In this document: positions 7,810-15,745 of the stretch, one piece after another | How the letters are laid out: each line of letters begins with the position of its first letter | Position numbering within the stretch: position 1 is the first letter of the stretch | Assembly (NCBI RefSeq): GCF_019038395.1 | Contig: NZ_JAGFXZ010000023.1 | Coordinates: 1-52,565, forward strand | DNA from: Acinetobacter sp. BY419 | Lineage (GTDB): Bacteria; Pseudomonadota; Gammaproteobacteria; Pseudomonadales; Moraxellaceae | DNA: 52,565 bases | Direction: 5' to 3' | The notes under the pieces: generated by a model | The model's input: only the letters and a program-made list of their open reading frames with translations | Databases searched by the model: none | What the model was told of the DNA's origin: nothing | Translations under genes and position numbers: made by a program

Positions 7810-8691
7810 ATGTTTGAAACGATTGCCCAAAATATTCCTGATCAGCGGATTTTTATTAAAGATGTTTCTGTGACCATACGTCGTCTGGATCTGGTGCATC
7901 CGCAAATCTCGGGCAACAAGTTTTTTAAACTGAAATATAATTTTCTTGATGCACAAAGACAGGGTTATCAGCATATCCTGAGTTTTGGCGGTGCTTACTC
8001 CAATCATATTGCTGCAACTGCATTTGCCGCACAGCACTTTGGCTTTAAAAGTGTGGGGATTATTCGGGGGGAAGAACTTGCTCATCGACCTTTGAGTTCT
8101 ACTTTAACCACCGCACAACAGTGTGGCATGCAGTTGCATTTTGTCAGTCGTGAACACTATCGCCGCAAGCAGCAACCTGATTATCTGGCCGAGTTAACAG
8201 TACAATTTTCTAGGCATTATCTCATTCCTGAAGGCGGAACCAATCCTTTGGCAATTCAGGGCTGTCGGGAAATTTTAAAAGAAGGTGATGCACAATTTGA
8301 TGTCATTTGCTGTGCGGTAGGAACTGGTGGAACAATCACAGGTTTGATCGAGGCCAGTGAGGTCCACCAGCAGGTTTTGGGATTTTCAGCGTTAAAAGGT
8401 TCATTCTTAAAAGATGAAGTCGCTCAACTCACCCGCAAAACAAACTGGAATATTTTCGATGATTATTGCTGTGGTGGCTACGCCAAAATCAATGCAGCCT
8501 TAATGCAATTTATCCGGGATTTTGAAGCCGAATTTGCGATTCCACTGGAGCAGGTCTATACCGCCAAAATGCTGATGGGGATTTTGGATTTGATCGAGAA
8601 AAATTACTTTCCAGCCGGATCAAAACTGCTGGTAATTCATAGCGGTGGACTGCAAGGCCGTAATATGCCCTTTGGTTTTACGACAACTTAA
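7810..8691 (+). CDS. PLP-dependent ACC deaminase/D-cysteine desulfhydrase-family enzyme
   Basis: This 293-aa protein belongs to the fold-type II pyridoxal-phosphate family. SGNKFFKLKYN (about residues 34-44) carries the expected PLP lysine (Lys 37) in the GNKxxKLxY context of ACC deaminase and D-cysteine desulfhydrase. FGGAYSNHIAA supplies the substrate-binding Ser-Asn-His, and a glycine-rich phosphate loop (AVGTGGTITG) follows near residue 178. Family members are about 300-340 residues, so this one is on the short side. Many bacterial members annotated as ACC deaminase are really D-cysteine desulfhydrases, so the substrate is uncertain. The 3' end overlaps the convergent DUF4870 gene by four bases. 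Confidence 0.8.
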   Translation: MFETIAQNIPDQRIFIKDVSVTIRRLDLVHPQISGNKFFKLKYNFLDAQRQGYQHILSFGGAYSNHIAATAFAAQHFGFKSVGIIRGEELAHRPLSSTLTTAQQCGMQLHFVSREHYRRKQQPDYLAELTVQFSRHYLIPEGGTNPLAIQGCREILKEGDAQFDVICCAVGTGGTITGLIEASEVHQQVLGFSALKGSFLKDEVAQLTRKTNWNIFDDYCCGGYAKINAALMQFIRDFEAEFAIPLEQVYTAKMLMGILDLIEKNYFPAGSKLLVIHSGGLQGRNMPFGFTTT

Positions 8692-9011
8692 TTGTAAATG
8701 GGTTGATTGCTGTTTAAGGCAATGATTCCTGTGACCAAGCGGTAGATATGCCAGATAAAGACCAGAAACACGATCAGGAAACCAATCAAAACTACAGTTA
8801 ACAAGCCCCCGATGATATAGCCCAGCAGACTGATCCAGAAGGTTTTAATTTGCCAGTCCACATGACTTTCCAGCCAGGTACCACGCATTTCATTACGCTT
8901 GATATAATTCATCACAATCGCAATAAATGGGGTAATACCAACAAAAAATCCTAAAATATAAAGAATATAAGTAATCAGATTATATTGTTTTAAATCATCT
9001 GCGCTTGCCAT
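8688..9011 (-). CDS. DUF4870-type small membrane protein
   Basis: From ATG 9011, preceded by AAGGA at a good distance, this is a 107-aa protein. It has three hydrophobic helices (about residues 12-37, 57-75 and 70-95), a cytoplasmic loop between the first two (NYIKRNEMRGTWLESH) and the motif SHVDWQIKTFW. That arrangement matches the DUF4870/TIGR-type small membrane proteins, whose function is unknown. An upstream ATG (9050) would add a Lys-rich 13-residue tail that looks like leader sequence. Its stop codon lies inside the convergent PLP-enzyme gene. Confidence 0.75.
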   Translation of the reverse strand: MASADDLKQYNLITYILYILGFFVGITPFIAIVMNYIKRNEMRGTWLESHVDWQIKTFWISLLGYIIGGLLTVVLIGFLIVFLVFIWHIYRLVTGIIALNSNQPIYN

Positions 9012-9200
9012 CCGCTTTTCCTTCTTATTGTGCTTCTTGAGTTTGTACAAAAACTATGCATGAGTTACAGGCAGCTTTCAAATATTTTATGTTTAAAATC
9101 TGGTGCAAATCTGCAATCCGGGAACTGATTTTTCTGGAATAGAGAAAGCTGAAATAAAATTGTCTATAATGCTTCCCTTTTCTTCTCCCTTGAGTGTGTG

Positions 9201-10400
9201 ATGTCTTCCAAGCAATACGATGTTCTAGTCATAGGTGCCGGTGCCTCAGGTTTAATGACGGCGTATATGGCTGCGCAACGTGGGCGTAAAGTCGTGGTGG
9301 TGGAAAAAGCCAATAAGGTTGGCAAAAAAATCCTGATGTCTGGTGGTGGTAAATGTAATTTCACCAATCTGGACGTCGAACCGAGCCATTATATTTCACA
9401 CAATCCGCATTTTGTGATTTCGGCTTTAAAGCGTTATAGCAATTGGGACTTTATCGGCCTGGTGTGTGAACACGGCATTGCCTATGAAGAGCGCAAACAT
9501 GGACAGCTGTTCACCTTAAATGGGGCAAAAGATATTCTGTCGATGTTGCTGGCAGAATGTGATAAAACTGGTCTGGTCGATATTAAAACCAGCTGTGAAG
9601 TAAAAGCAGTGAATCCGGTCGATGATCAAGGTTTTCAGATAGCGACTTCACTGGGATATTTCGAAGTTGAGTCTGTCGTCGTGGCATCCGGTGGTTTATC
9701 GATTCCTACCCTTGGCGGTTCAGGCATTGGCTATGAAATTGCAAAACAGTTCGGACATCATGTCTATCCAACCCGTGCCGGTCTGGTTCCATTTACGTTC
9801 TCTGACGGCTTTAAAGAAGTGACCACGCGCTTGAGTGGCAATGCCGTAGAAGCAACCCTCTCTAATGAGCTTAACAGCTTTACCGAAGCGCTACTGTTTA
9901 CGCATCGTGGTTTGAGTGGGCCAAGTTCCCTGCAACTTTCCAACTACTGGAATGTCGGGCAGAGTTTTAAGGTGGATTTCTTACCAAGCGTAGATTTACC
10001 GGATTTATTCAAAACGAAAAAACAGACTCAGCCGAAAGTCTTGCTGCGTACGCTACTGAATGAATATTTACCGAAAAGTGTAGTGGCTGAATTGCAAAGT
10101 CTGATTTGGGCTGAAAGCGCTGAAACCGCCATTGGTAATATCAGTGATGATAAGCTGGAACAGATTGCAACACGTCTGCATGGCTTTGAAGTTAAACCTT
10201 CTGGAACAGAAGGCTACCGTACTGCGGAAGTGACTTTAGGCGGTGTAGATACTACTGAAGTATCCTCAAAAACCATGGAAAGTAAAAAGCAGAAAGGCTT
10301 GTATTTTATTGGTGAAGTGCTGGATGTCACCGGGCATTTGGGCGGCTATAATTTCCAATGGGCATGGTCATCTGCACATGCCGCATCGGAATATGTTTAA
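9201..10400 (+). CDS. BaiN/HI0933-family FAD-dependent oxidoreductase
   Basis: This is a roughly 399-aa flavoprotein. The N-terminal dinucleotide-binding motif VIGAGASGLMTAYMAA is followed by the family signature KILMSGGGKCNFTN (near residues 45-58) and GGLSIPTLGGSGIGYEIA. The C-terminus carries the second FAD-contacting element ALLFTHRGLSGP and the closing GLYFIGEVLDVTGHLGGYN. These features define the HI0933/BaiN (YhiN) group, cytoplasmic oxidoreductases of largely unknown substrate. The frame could begin at GTG 9198, but ATG 9201 is the simpler start. It is apparently transcribed alone, with no visible terminator directly after the stop. Confidence 0.9.
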   Translation: MSSKQYDVLVIGAGASGLMTAYMAAQRGRKVVVVEKANKVGKKILMSGGGKCNFTNLDVEPSHYISHNPHFVISALKRYSNWDFIGLVCEHGIAYEERKHGQLFTLNGAKDILSMLLAECDKTGLVDIKTSCEVKAVNPVDDQGFQIATSLGYFEVESVVVASGGLSIPTLGGSGIGYEIAKQFGHHVYPTRAGLVPFTFSDGFKEVTTRLSGNAVEATLSNELNSFTEALLFTHRGLSGPSSLQLSNYWNVGQSFKVDFLPSVDLPDLFKTKKQTQPKVLLRTLLNEYLPKSVVAELQSLIWAESAETAIGNISDDKLEQIATRLHGFEVKPSGTEGYRTAEVTLGGVDTTEVSSKTMESKKQKGLYFIGEVLDVTGHLGGYNFQWAWSSAHAASEYV

Positions 10401-10429
10401 TCAATAGATGATTTGGGTTGATACTTAGT

Positions 10430-10582
10430 TCATTCCAGATAATCTGTCTTAAACAGGTTGAGATTTACCCTATTTTCTAAACGGTCAATCGTCAGCTGCA
10501 TTTTTCGAGTCGCTTCTTGCAAATATAGCGGTGCTCTATCTGCTGAAGAGTTCTTGAGTGTATGGTGTAGTGCTTGCCACAT
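10430..10582 (-). CDS. Possible 50-aa small protein
   Basis: ATG 10582 is preceded by a G-rich ribosome-like site (GGGGGGA about 11 bases upstream). The frame encodes a 50-residue polar, charged peptide with an amphipathic middle (TRKMQLTIDRLENRVN). A longer version would start inside the adjacent perfect palindrome (ATG at 10654) and adds unlikely sequence. I know no homologue and rate it as a candidate only. It could equally be a random frame in a 300-base intergenic region. Confidence 0.3.
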   Translation of the reverse strand: MWQALHHTLKNSSADRAPLYLQEATRKMQLTIDRLENRVNLNLFKTDYLE

Positions 10583-10613
10583 AATGAATTGGTCCCCCCT
10601 TTTTATATTTTTA

Positions 10614-10654
10614 ATGCAAGTGAATACCAAAAACATTTTGGTATTCACTTGCAT
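10614..10654. repeat. Perfect 19-bp inverted repeat with 3-base centre
   Basis: ATGCAAGTGAATACCAAAA (10614-10632) is followed by ACA and then by its exact reverse complement (10636-10654). No T-run follows on either strand, so it is not a standard intrinsic terminator. No gene is firmly assigned around it. Possible roles are an operator, a recombination or mobile-element end, or a stable RNA hairpin. Both arms begin with ATG, so short peptides could start in either direction. Confidence 0.85.
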
Positions 10655-10707
10655 ATTATATATTTATCAAAGACCAAATTCTATTTTTTGTTACTCAGCA
10701 GAATTTT

Positions 10708-10875
10708 TTAGTTAAATTCGTCTGTATCAGGTATTTTCCTATCCAGCTCTCGCTCTGACTGCTCGTCCTGTTTGCTCTTCACAAAAATAAATCGATAGGC
10801 AGCAGTAAAAAAGCCAATTGTAATTCCCGCGATAACTAAAGGAGCCAGAACTTTGTTGGGTTTCTTGCTATTCAT
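10708..10875 (-). CDS. 55-aa single-pass membrane protein
   Basis: ATG 10875 is preceded by AGGA at about 8 bases. The peptide has a basic N-terminus (NSKKPNK), one helix (about residues 8-31, VLAPLVIAGITIGFFTAAYR) and a highly charged C-terminal tail (DEQSERELDRK). It is likely an inner-membrane microprotein. It lies just downstream of the mechanosensitive channel gene, separated from it by a clear terminator, so it is transcribed separately. No family is recognised. Confidence 0.55.
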   Translation of the reverse strand: MNSKKPNKVLAPLVIAGITIGFFTAAYRFIFVKSKQDEQSERELDRKIPDTDEFN

Positions 10876-10893
10876 TCATTTTTCCTTATGGCT

Positions 10894-10925
10894 GAAAAAA
10901 ATCGACCACATCAGCGTGGTCGATT
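10894..10925 (-). terminator. Terminator of the mechanosensitive channel gene
   Basis: AATCGACCAC and GTGGTCGATT form a 10-bp perfect stem with a 6-base loop. Read on the minus strand a run of Ts follows directly, 19 bases after the channel gene's stop. Confidence 0.85.
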
Positions 10926-10943
10926 CCGATTAAAAATAACAGG

Positions 10944-12836
10944 TTATTTCAGGTCATCTTTTTTTTGAGTAGAACGATCTATATCTACATTAGGCTCTTT
11001 TTCTCCAGTTGAACCGAATGGATTATTGGCTGGTGGATGAGTCGGATCGACTTTTACTGAATCCGGTCCGGTTTTATCTGCGTCCGGATTGACCGGATCA
11101 ATCCCTAAGGATTTATCATCCTGCGGTGCAGTTGTGAGGATTGCCGGTGTAGTATGAGATAAGTCCGTACTCACAGGCGTACTATTGTCTGAATCTTGAT
11201 TTGGCACGCTGCCTGCTCCTAAATGTGTACTTGAAGAATGGGTAGTACCCATTGCCGCACCTGTAGTACCTGCCATGTCTGTTGTGCTCGTACCTTGACT
11301 GCTGGTCTTGGCTCCTAATCCTGAAAACATGCTATTTTCAGCTTTTTCTTTGAACGGATTTGGTTCTTTGGCTTCTCGTTTGGCTTTATCAATCAAATCT
11401 GTGAGTACACGCTCTGCAGGTTGACGACCACCCAGACCGAAAGCCAAGGCAAATGCCACTGCTACAGCACCCAGAGTCAAGCCAAATGCCAGGTTAACAA
11501 TCGAATCGGCAATGCCCATGGCACGCAGACCCATAGCCACGACCAGACCCATGATCAGGACACGAACCAGATTTGCTAACCAGCGTGAGGTGTTATATTC
11601 ACCACGTTGTACGATATTCGCAACGACATTTGCCAGCCAGAAACCGATGACCAGAATCACCGCACCAAGCAGGATGTTGGCACCGAAGTAGATGAACATT
11701 GCAATCAGGCCACTAATCTGGTCAAAGCCAAGGCGGTTAGCTGCTTCAGACACCGCAAATAGCATGGTGAAGAACACGATCAGGAAACCCACTACACTTG
11801 AAAGTTTAGTTTTTCCTAAAAAGCGTTGAACATCGAGTTTTACAGGAATTTCATCAACACCTGTACCGGCAATTATATCAACAACCAGACGAGCTACCAG
11901 TTTAGAAACCACATAAGCCAGAATCAGAATCAACGCAGCAGCGATGATATTCGGAATGGCATTCATGATTTCATACAGCATAGCTGTAGCCGGCTCAGAA
12001 ATAGCATTGATACCCAATGCTTCAAATGCAATGATTAGTGCAGTAATGATCACAACGGCGAAGATGAATGAACCAATCACCTGAGCTATATTCGAGTTTT
12101 TGAAGACCCCCACTTTTTCAGCCTGATGCTGTAGATTCAGGCTATTTACCAGTCCTTCCACAATACCGCGCAAAATTTTCGCCAGGATATAACCCACAAA
12201 AATGATGACTGCAGCAATAAAGATATTTGGTAAGTAACTTACAACATCGGTCAGCATGCTTTCAACCGGTACCAACAACCCGTTGAGACCCAAAATAGAT
12301 AGCACGATTGGCAAGAACAGCAATAAAATTAACCAGTAAGCAATTTCACTGATGTTTTGGCTGATTGGACTGACGCCGACTTCAGCACTGAGCTTTTCAT
12401 CCAGTTGCGTTCGGTCAAGCAGCTTTTGTAGCCCTATCTTGACCAGATTGGCTACAATCCAACCTATGAATCCAATTGCAATTGCACCTAGTAACTGTGG
12501 GATAAATAACAGGAACTGCTGGATCATATTACTGAACGGACCGCTGACACTGGTAAGATTGAGTACGTTCAGCGCACCAATTACAGCAATAATCAGAATA
12601 ATCCAGAATACGACACGGGCGATAATGCTTTCCACATTGGAGTGATGGCCTGTCGCCGTATTTAAATGTGTATTGGTTCCCAGCTTCTGCAAGAGCTTTT
12701 TAACGCCTGCCGAAATCAGTAACGCAATGATCCAGCCAATTACTAATATGATAATTGCACTAAGAATGGGATAAAACTGATCCCAGTAGTACACGGCATC
12801 GAAGCCACCACGCGGGCTTCTCATATAATCATTCAT
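10944..12836 (-). CDS. CmpX-like mechanosensitive channel family protein
   Basis: This 630-aa membrane protein has about five repeats of a helix-turn unit, each with a hydrophobic helix followed by an amphipathic one (for example GWIIALLISAGVKKLLQKLG and GWIVANLVKIGLQKLLDRT). This repeat is the conserved TM-helix seen in CmpX-type relatives of small-conductance mechanosensitive channels. The last membrane segment ends in ALAFGLGGRQPAERVLTDLI, typical of the family. A hydrophilic tail of about 150 residues, rich in Ser, Thr, Pro and Asp, is predicted to be cytoplasmic and disordered. The start ATG 12836 is preceded by AGAGGG. It may gate osmotic or envelope stress responses. In Pseudomonas, CmpX is linked to envelope stress; that link is knowledge, not seen here. 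Confidence 0.85.
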   Translation of the reverse strand: MNDYMRSPRGGFDAVYYWDQFYPILSAIIILVIGWIIALLISAGVKKLLQKLGTNTHLNTATGHHSNVESIIARVVFWIILIIAVIGALNVLNLTSVSGPFSNMIQQFLLFIPQLLGAIAIGFIGWIVANLVKIGLQKLLDRTQLDEKLSAEVGVSPISQNISEIAYWLILLLFLPIVLSILGLNGLLVPVESMLTDVVSYLPNIFIAAVIIFVGYILAKILRGIVEGLVNSLNLQHQAEKVGVFKNSNIAQVIGSFIFAVVIITALIIAFEALGINAISEPATAMLYEIMNAIPNIIAAALILILAYVVSKLVARLVVDIIAGTGVDEIPVKLDVQRFLGKTKLSSVVGFLIVFFTMLFAVSEAANRLGFDQISGLIAMFIYFGANILLGAVILVIGFWLANVVANIVQRGEYNTSRWLANLVRVLIMGLVVAMGLRAMGIADSIVNLAFGLTLGAVAVAFALAFGLGGRQPAERVLTDLIDKAKREAKEPNPFKEKAENSMFSGLGAKTSSQGTSTTDMAGTTGAAMGTTHSSSTHLGAGSVPNQDSDNSTPVSTDLSHTTPAILTTAPQDDKSLGIDPVNPDADKTGPDSVKVDPTHPPANNPFGSTGEKEPNVDIDRSTQKKDDLK

Positions 12837-13000
12837 GTTGTTCTACCCTCTTGTTATTAAGCTATTTATCTGAAATCGGAGGCATATCCCTGAAATAATC
12901 AGCCCCTTCTTCTTCCGGATTCACATTAAGATTTGATGTTTTCAGACTCAAGCCAGGTAGATGGCACTACCTTAAAACATCACTATCCATTATCCATTGC

Positions 13001-13031
13001 AAAAAAGCCCCAGTGGTTCACTAGAGCTTTT
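13001..13031 (-). terminator. Terminator of the Thr/Ala-rich membrane protein gene
   Basis: A stem of AAAAGC..CAGTG with CACT..GCTTTT and two interior mismatches, followed by a T-run on the minus strand, begins 14 bases after the stop at 13045. Confidence 0.65.
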
Positions 13032-13044
13032 CAAGTATTTTCAG

Positions 13045-13371
13045 TTATCGAGTCGCCTGTCCATCAGTCGCGGTTGCAGTTGCTTCTGTGGCATCAGTCG
13101 CGGTTGCTTCCGTTCCATCACTCATAGTGGCAGTGCCTTGTGTAGGCTCACCGACTGGGGTCGAATTATTTGGGGTAGCAGGCTGCACATTCGGATTTGG
13201 ATGTCCCGCAGGAGCATCACTCGCATCTGGCTTCATGTCAGTAAACATATAGAAAAGTAGTGCGAGTAAAAAAATACCGACCAAAATCAAGATATAAACA
13301 GGAATACGCTTCTTCTGCGTCACTTCTGCCTGATGATTTAAAGGTGGTTTTTTATTGAAATCATCGACCAT
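13045..13371 (-). CDS. 108-aa single-pass protein with Thr/Ala-rich tail
   Basis: The preferred start is ATG 13371, six bases after GAGTGAGG; GTG 13383 and ATG 13377 are in frame upstream. The protein has a basic N-terminus, one helix (about residues 25-44, IPVYILILVGIFLLALLFYM), then a 60-residue disordered tail of Pro, Asn, Thr, Ala and Asp ending in repeats of the ATEATATA type. At the DNA level the tail holds an exact 16-base direct repeat (CATCAGTCGCGGTTGC) at two sites. Tail composition resembles the tail of the neighbouring channel protein. I recognise no family; a membrane-anchored periplasmic or cell-surface accessory is possible. Confidence 0.6.
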   Translation of the reverse strand: MVDDFNKKPPLNHQAEVTQKKRIPVYILILVGIFLLALLFYMFTDMKPDASDAPAGHPNPNVQPATPNNSTPVGEPTQGTATMSDGTEATATDATEATATATDGQATR

Positions 13372-13509
13372 CACCATCCTCACTCTTTGTTATTCATAAG
13401 TAGATTTTTAGAATAACAAGCTGTGAATAGCGCTTCTGTGACAAAACATGGTGAGATGGTGACGGGATGTAAGTCACTAATCCATCAGAAGTCTGTGGGC
13501 AATGCCAAT

Positions 13510-14325
13510 CTAAAATAGCCGTTTGGCCGGGGGATGTTGCACGTCGACTGGGGTTTCATATTCATCTTTCAGTTGCACCCCGGAAAACTGTAACTCGCAG
13601 GATTTACGCATCAGTTCCACCAGTCGCCGGATGGCAAGCAGATAGGCTAAGCCTGCAGGCCGTACATTGGAAATACAGTTGCGTAAGGCATCATGACAGC
13701 CCCTAAAAGCATTATAAGTATAGTAAATTCCCATACTGTCCGGTGAACTCAAACCTGGCCGTTCACCAATCAGCATGACCAGCATTTTAGTCCGTAGAAT
13801 TTCTGCAACTTCATCACCCAGTGCCACACGACTACCGCGGGCAATCACCAAGGGGGCAACTTTCCAGCCTTGTTCTTTGCAAGCCTCCAGCAACGCCGGA
13901 ATAAAATGCGGGCTATTTTCCTCAATGGCACGTGCCGATAACCCATCTCCTAGAACGATAGCGACATCCCAATGTTCCTGATGTTCGGCTCGGTATTGCT
14001 GCAACATGGTTCTGGACTGCTCTGAAAGAACACGCCCCAGATCAGGACGTTTAAGATAAAGGTTTTTCTCTAGCGCCTGACTTTCAATTTCCAGCATGGG
14101 CAGCCCGGTTTTACTCAAGTCAGCTGTTAAGGATGCAACATCAAGTGGCTTCAGTACCGCATCTTTGGCTTGGGCATGTGCCAGCTGAAATTCCAGACTC
14201 GGTCGAGTCGGCAAGCTGCCTCCGGCCCGCCCTAAGGCAATCCGCGCATCGGTAAAGGCCTTCAACTTTTCCCAGGGATTATCTTGCAATTGAGACTCGA
14301 ATTTCGCATCAGCAATCAGTTTCAT
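13510..14325 (-). CDS. eutC: Ethanolamine ammonia-lyase small subunit
   Basis: This 271-aa protein matches the small (beta) subunit of adenosylcobalamin-dependent ethanolamine ammonia-lyase. Visible landmarks are ARIALGRAGGSLPTRPSLEF, DVAIVLGDGLSARAIEENSP near the middle and LIGERPGLSSPDSMGIYYTY in the second half. E. coli EutC has about 295 residues. Together with EutB it cleaves ethanolamine to acetaldehyde and ammonia. Its start lies nine bases after the eutB stop, indicating one transcript from eat. No microcompartment shell genes are present, so this is the minimal, shell-free ethanolamine pathway. A terminator was not identified downstream. Confidence 0.95.
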   Translation of the reverse strand: MKLIADAKFESQLQDNPWEKLKAFTDARIALGRAGGSLPTRPSLEFQLAHAQAKDAVLKPLDVASLTADLSKTGLPMLEIESQALEKNLYLKRPDLGRVLSEQSRTMLQQYRAEHQEHWDVAIVLGDGLSARAIEENSPHFIPALLEACKEQGWKVAPLVIARGSRVALGDEVAEILRTKMLVMLIGERPGLSSPDSMGIYYTYNAFRGCHDALRNCISNVRPAGLAYLLAIRRLVELMRKSCELQFSGVQLKDEYETPVDVQHPPAKRLF

Positions 14326-14334
14326 AGCAGCTCC

Positions 14335-15720
14335 TTAAGACAAGATCAGACGTGAAAACTGCTTTGGCAGCTCGGTCGGCCAGTGCAGCTGGTTGGAATG
14401 TTGAGCCAAAATGCCTTGCCGCTCTAGCCAGTGGCCAAATTCTGGTGCCGGTTTCAAGCCGAGTAACTGCCGGATGTAGAGAGCATCATGAAAGGAAGTG
14501 GTCTGATAGTTCAGCATCACATCATCTGAACCGGGAATCCCCATCATAAAATTCAGTCCGGCATTGGCAAGCAAGGTCAACAGTACATCCATATCGTCCT
14601 GATCGGCATCGGCATGGTTGGTATAGCAGATATCACAGCCCATTGGCACGCCGAGCAGCTTGCCACAGAAATGATCCTCTAATCCTGCACGGATAATCTG
14701 CTTGCCGTTATACAGATATTCCGGCCCGATAAAGCCCACCACGGTATTGACCAGCAAGGGATTAAACTTTCTAGCCACGGCATAGGTACGCGCTTCCAGA
14801 GTTTGCTGATCAACGCCATGATGACCATTGCTAGATAGCGCACTGCCCTGTCCTGTTTCAAAATACATCACGTTTTGACCCATTGTGCCGCGTTTCAGGC
14901 TTAAAGTGGCTTCATAGCCTTCTTGTAAAAGTTCGAGATTAATGCCGAAACCGGTATTGGCTTTTTCAGTTCCTGCGATGGACTGAAACATCAGATCAAT
15001 CGGGACATTTTTATTTGCCAGCTGAATGCCGGAAGTAATATGGGTCAAAACACAAGACTGGGTTGGAATCTCATATTCCTGAATGACGTGATCAAGCAGT
15101 TTGAGCAGTTCAGTCAAAGTCTGCAAATTATCTGTTGCAGGATTGATCCCGATGACCGCATCTCCATTTCCGTACATCAGTCCATCCAGAATGGACGCAG
15201 AGATTCCCATCAAGTCGTCAGTCGGATGATTCGGCTGTAAGCGTGTCGACAGACGACCTTCCAGACCCAGGGTGTTTCTGAACCTGGTCACTACGCGGCA
15301 TTTTTTCGCCACCAGAATCAGATCCTGATTACGCATGATTTTGCTGACAGCCGCTACCATTTCCGGAATCATGCCCATTTTTAAGGCCGTAATTTTTTCT
15401 GTAGTAGCATCCGCACTTAGCAGCCAATTACGAAAATCTCCGACAGTAAAATGCGAGATCGGATAAAAAGCCTCGGCATCATGTTCATCCATAATCAGGC
15501 GGGTGATTTCATCCTCCTCGTAGGGAATTACCGCTTCATGCAAAAACTGCTGTAAGGGGACGTTTGCCAGACACATTTGTGCAGCCACACGCTCGGTTGC
15601 ATCTACGGCTGCAATCCCTGCCAGCTGATCACCAGAACGTTCAGGCGTGGCCTTGGCCAATAAGGTTTTTAAATCATTAAAGATATAATGCTGATTGGCC
15701 ACATTGATCTGATACAACAT
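14335..15720 (-). CDS. eutB: Ethanolamine ammonia-lyase large subunit
   Basis: This 461-aa protein is the large (alpha) subunit, close to E. coli EutB (about 453 aa). Landmarks are RFRNTLGLEGRLSTRLQPNH, GNGDAVIGINPATDN, and MYFETGQGSALSSNGHHG, followed by VVGFIGPEYLYNGKQII, which build the TIM-barrel substrate and cobalamin site. The enzyme requires adenosylcobalamin, and no cobalamin synthesis genes are in the window. It sits between the permease and eutC, 25 bases after the permease stop. Products are acetaldehyde and ammonia; an acetaldehyde dehydrogenase is not nearby. Confidence 0.95.
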   Translation of the reverse strand: MLYQINVANQHYIFNDLKTLLAKATPERSGDQLAGIAAVDATERVAAQMCLANVPLQQFLHEAVIPYEEDEITRLIMDEHDAEAFYPISHFTVGDFRNWLLSADATTEKITALKMGMIPEMVAAVSKIMRNQDLILVAKKCRVVTRFRNTLGLEGRLSTRLQPNHPTDDLMGISASILDGLMYGNGDAVIGINPATDNLQTLTELLKLLDHVIQEYEIPTQSCVLTHITSGIQLANKNVPIDLMFQSIAGTEKANTGFGINLELLQEGYEATLSLKRGTMGQNVMYFETGQGSALSSNGHHGVDQQTLEARTYAVARKFNPLLVNTVVGFIGPEYLYNGKQIIRAGLEDHFCGKLLGVPMGCDICYTNHADADQDDMDVLLTLLANAGLNFMMGIPGSDDVMLNYQTTSFHDALYIRQLLGLKPAPEFGHWLERQGILAQHSNQLHWPTELPKQFSRLILS

Positions 15721-15745
15721 AAGCGTGTGCTCCCTGCTGATGGGT

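Noticed and set aside
10458..10715. Plus-strand 85-codon frame through the palindrome.
   Set aside because: It reads through a symmetric hairpin and has Cys/Phe-rich noise-like composition; no ribosome site seen.
12862..12951. Short minus-strand frame upstream of the mechanosensitive channel, possible 29-aa peptide from a TTG codon ending RDMPPISDK.
   Set aside because: Only a rare start codon is available, no convincing ribosome site is visible, and the frame may be a fragment; too weak for an annotation.
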